A DNA stretch of 49,098 bases from Eubacterium sp. GTDB lineage: Bacteria; Bacillota; Clostridia; Lachnospirales; Lachnospiraceae. The DNA lies in NCBI GenBank assembly GCA_024681515.1, contig JAILAR010000143.1, positions 1 through 49,098 of the forward strand. The letters are read 5' to 3'. A program made the translations under genes and the position numbers. The notes beneath the pieces are model-generated. The model worked only from the letters and a program-made list of their open reading frames with translations. It was not told the DNA's origin and ran no database searches. Positions 49,097 through 49,098 of this stretch are shown in pieces (the first letter of the stretch is position 1; the number at the start of each line of letters is the position of its first letter).

Positions 49097-49098
49097 AC

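Noticed and set aside
1-49098. tRNA or rRNA genes
   Set aside because: No cloverleaf with conserved T-loop bases or rRNA-like sequence was recognised on either strand by eye; a dedicated scan would settle it.

Overview
The window looks like a chromosome segment from an anaerobic, Gram-positive gut or rumen Firmicute, most likely a Lachnospiraceae member. The reasons are AGGAGG-type ribosome binding sites, lipoprotein signal peptides, DUF624 and DUF5696 proteins beside ABC sugar permeases with no local ATPase, and a gene set matching the characterised beta-mannan loci of Roseburia. Nearly every gene lies on the minus strand, so transcription runs from high to low coordinates. The only clear plus-strand gene is a TtcA-like gene at 36681. 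No rRNA, tRNA or CRISPR array was found.

Region 1 (36.5 kb down to 1) is a large beta-mannan and mannoside utilisation locus. In transcription order it encodes: phosphomannomutase/phosphoglucomutase, cellobiose 2-epimerase, a GH130 mannosylglucose phosphorylase, mannose-6-phosphate isomerase, GH113, a secreted GH5, a LacI regulator, a CE4-type deacetylase, a secreted GH26 mannanase, DUF624, a membrane-anchored giant solute-binding protein, two permeases, an NHL/TPR protein, a Yip1 protein, a DUF5696 protein, two more permeases, a lipoprotein built of carbohydrate-binding modules, a solute-binding lipoprotein, a second DUF624, a second GH130, a GH36 alpha-galactosidase, a CE2 acetylesterase, a sialate-O-acetylesterase-like esterase, and deoC (3' end cut by the window edge). 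The inferred flow is as follows. GH26 and GH5 cut polymer at the surface. The lipoproteins capture oligosaccharides and the permeases import them. GH36 and the esterases strip galactose and acetyl groups, and GH113 and GH130 shorten the chains. The epimerase turns mannobiose into mannosylglucose, which is phosphorolysed to mannose-1-phosphate. The mutase and isomerase then deliver fructose-6-phosphate.

Region 2 (37.6-45.5 kb) is an accessory island, again on the minus strand. It holds a DarT1-type DNA ADP-ribosyltransferase with its NADAR-family antitoxin, a tandem array of palindromic promoter-like repeats, and a five-gene cassette: a ClpP-type protease, a soluble TraG/VirD4-family ATPase with a TTG start, and three large proteins I cannot assign. 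One of these has a long 7-residue repeat tract. The same palindrome plus -10-like element lies in front of both darT and clpP, suggesting shared control.

Region 3 (45.6-49.1 kb) carries a rhomboid protease, an unassigned two-helix membrane protein, and a large single-pass protein with helical repeats and beta-sandwich modules, whose 5' end lies at the window edge.

Intergenic spaces are unusually rich in short dispersed palindromes and hairpins of several families. One such repeat appears to have inserted in frame into the epimerase gene. The least described systems here are the DUF5696/Yip1/NHL transport module and the ClpP-TraG cassette.
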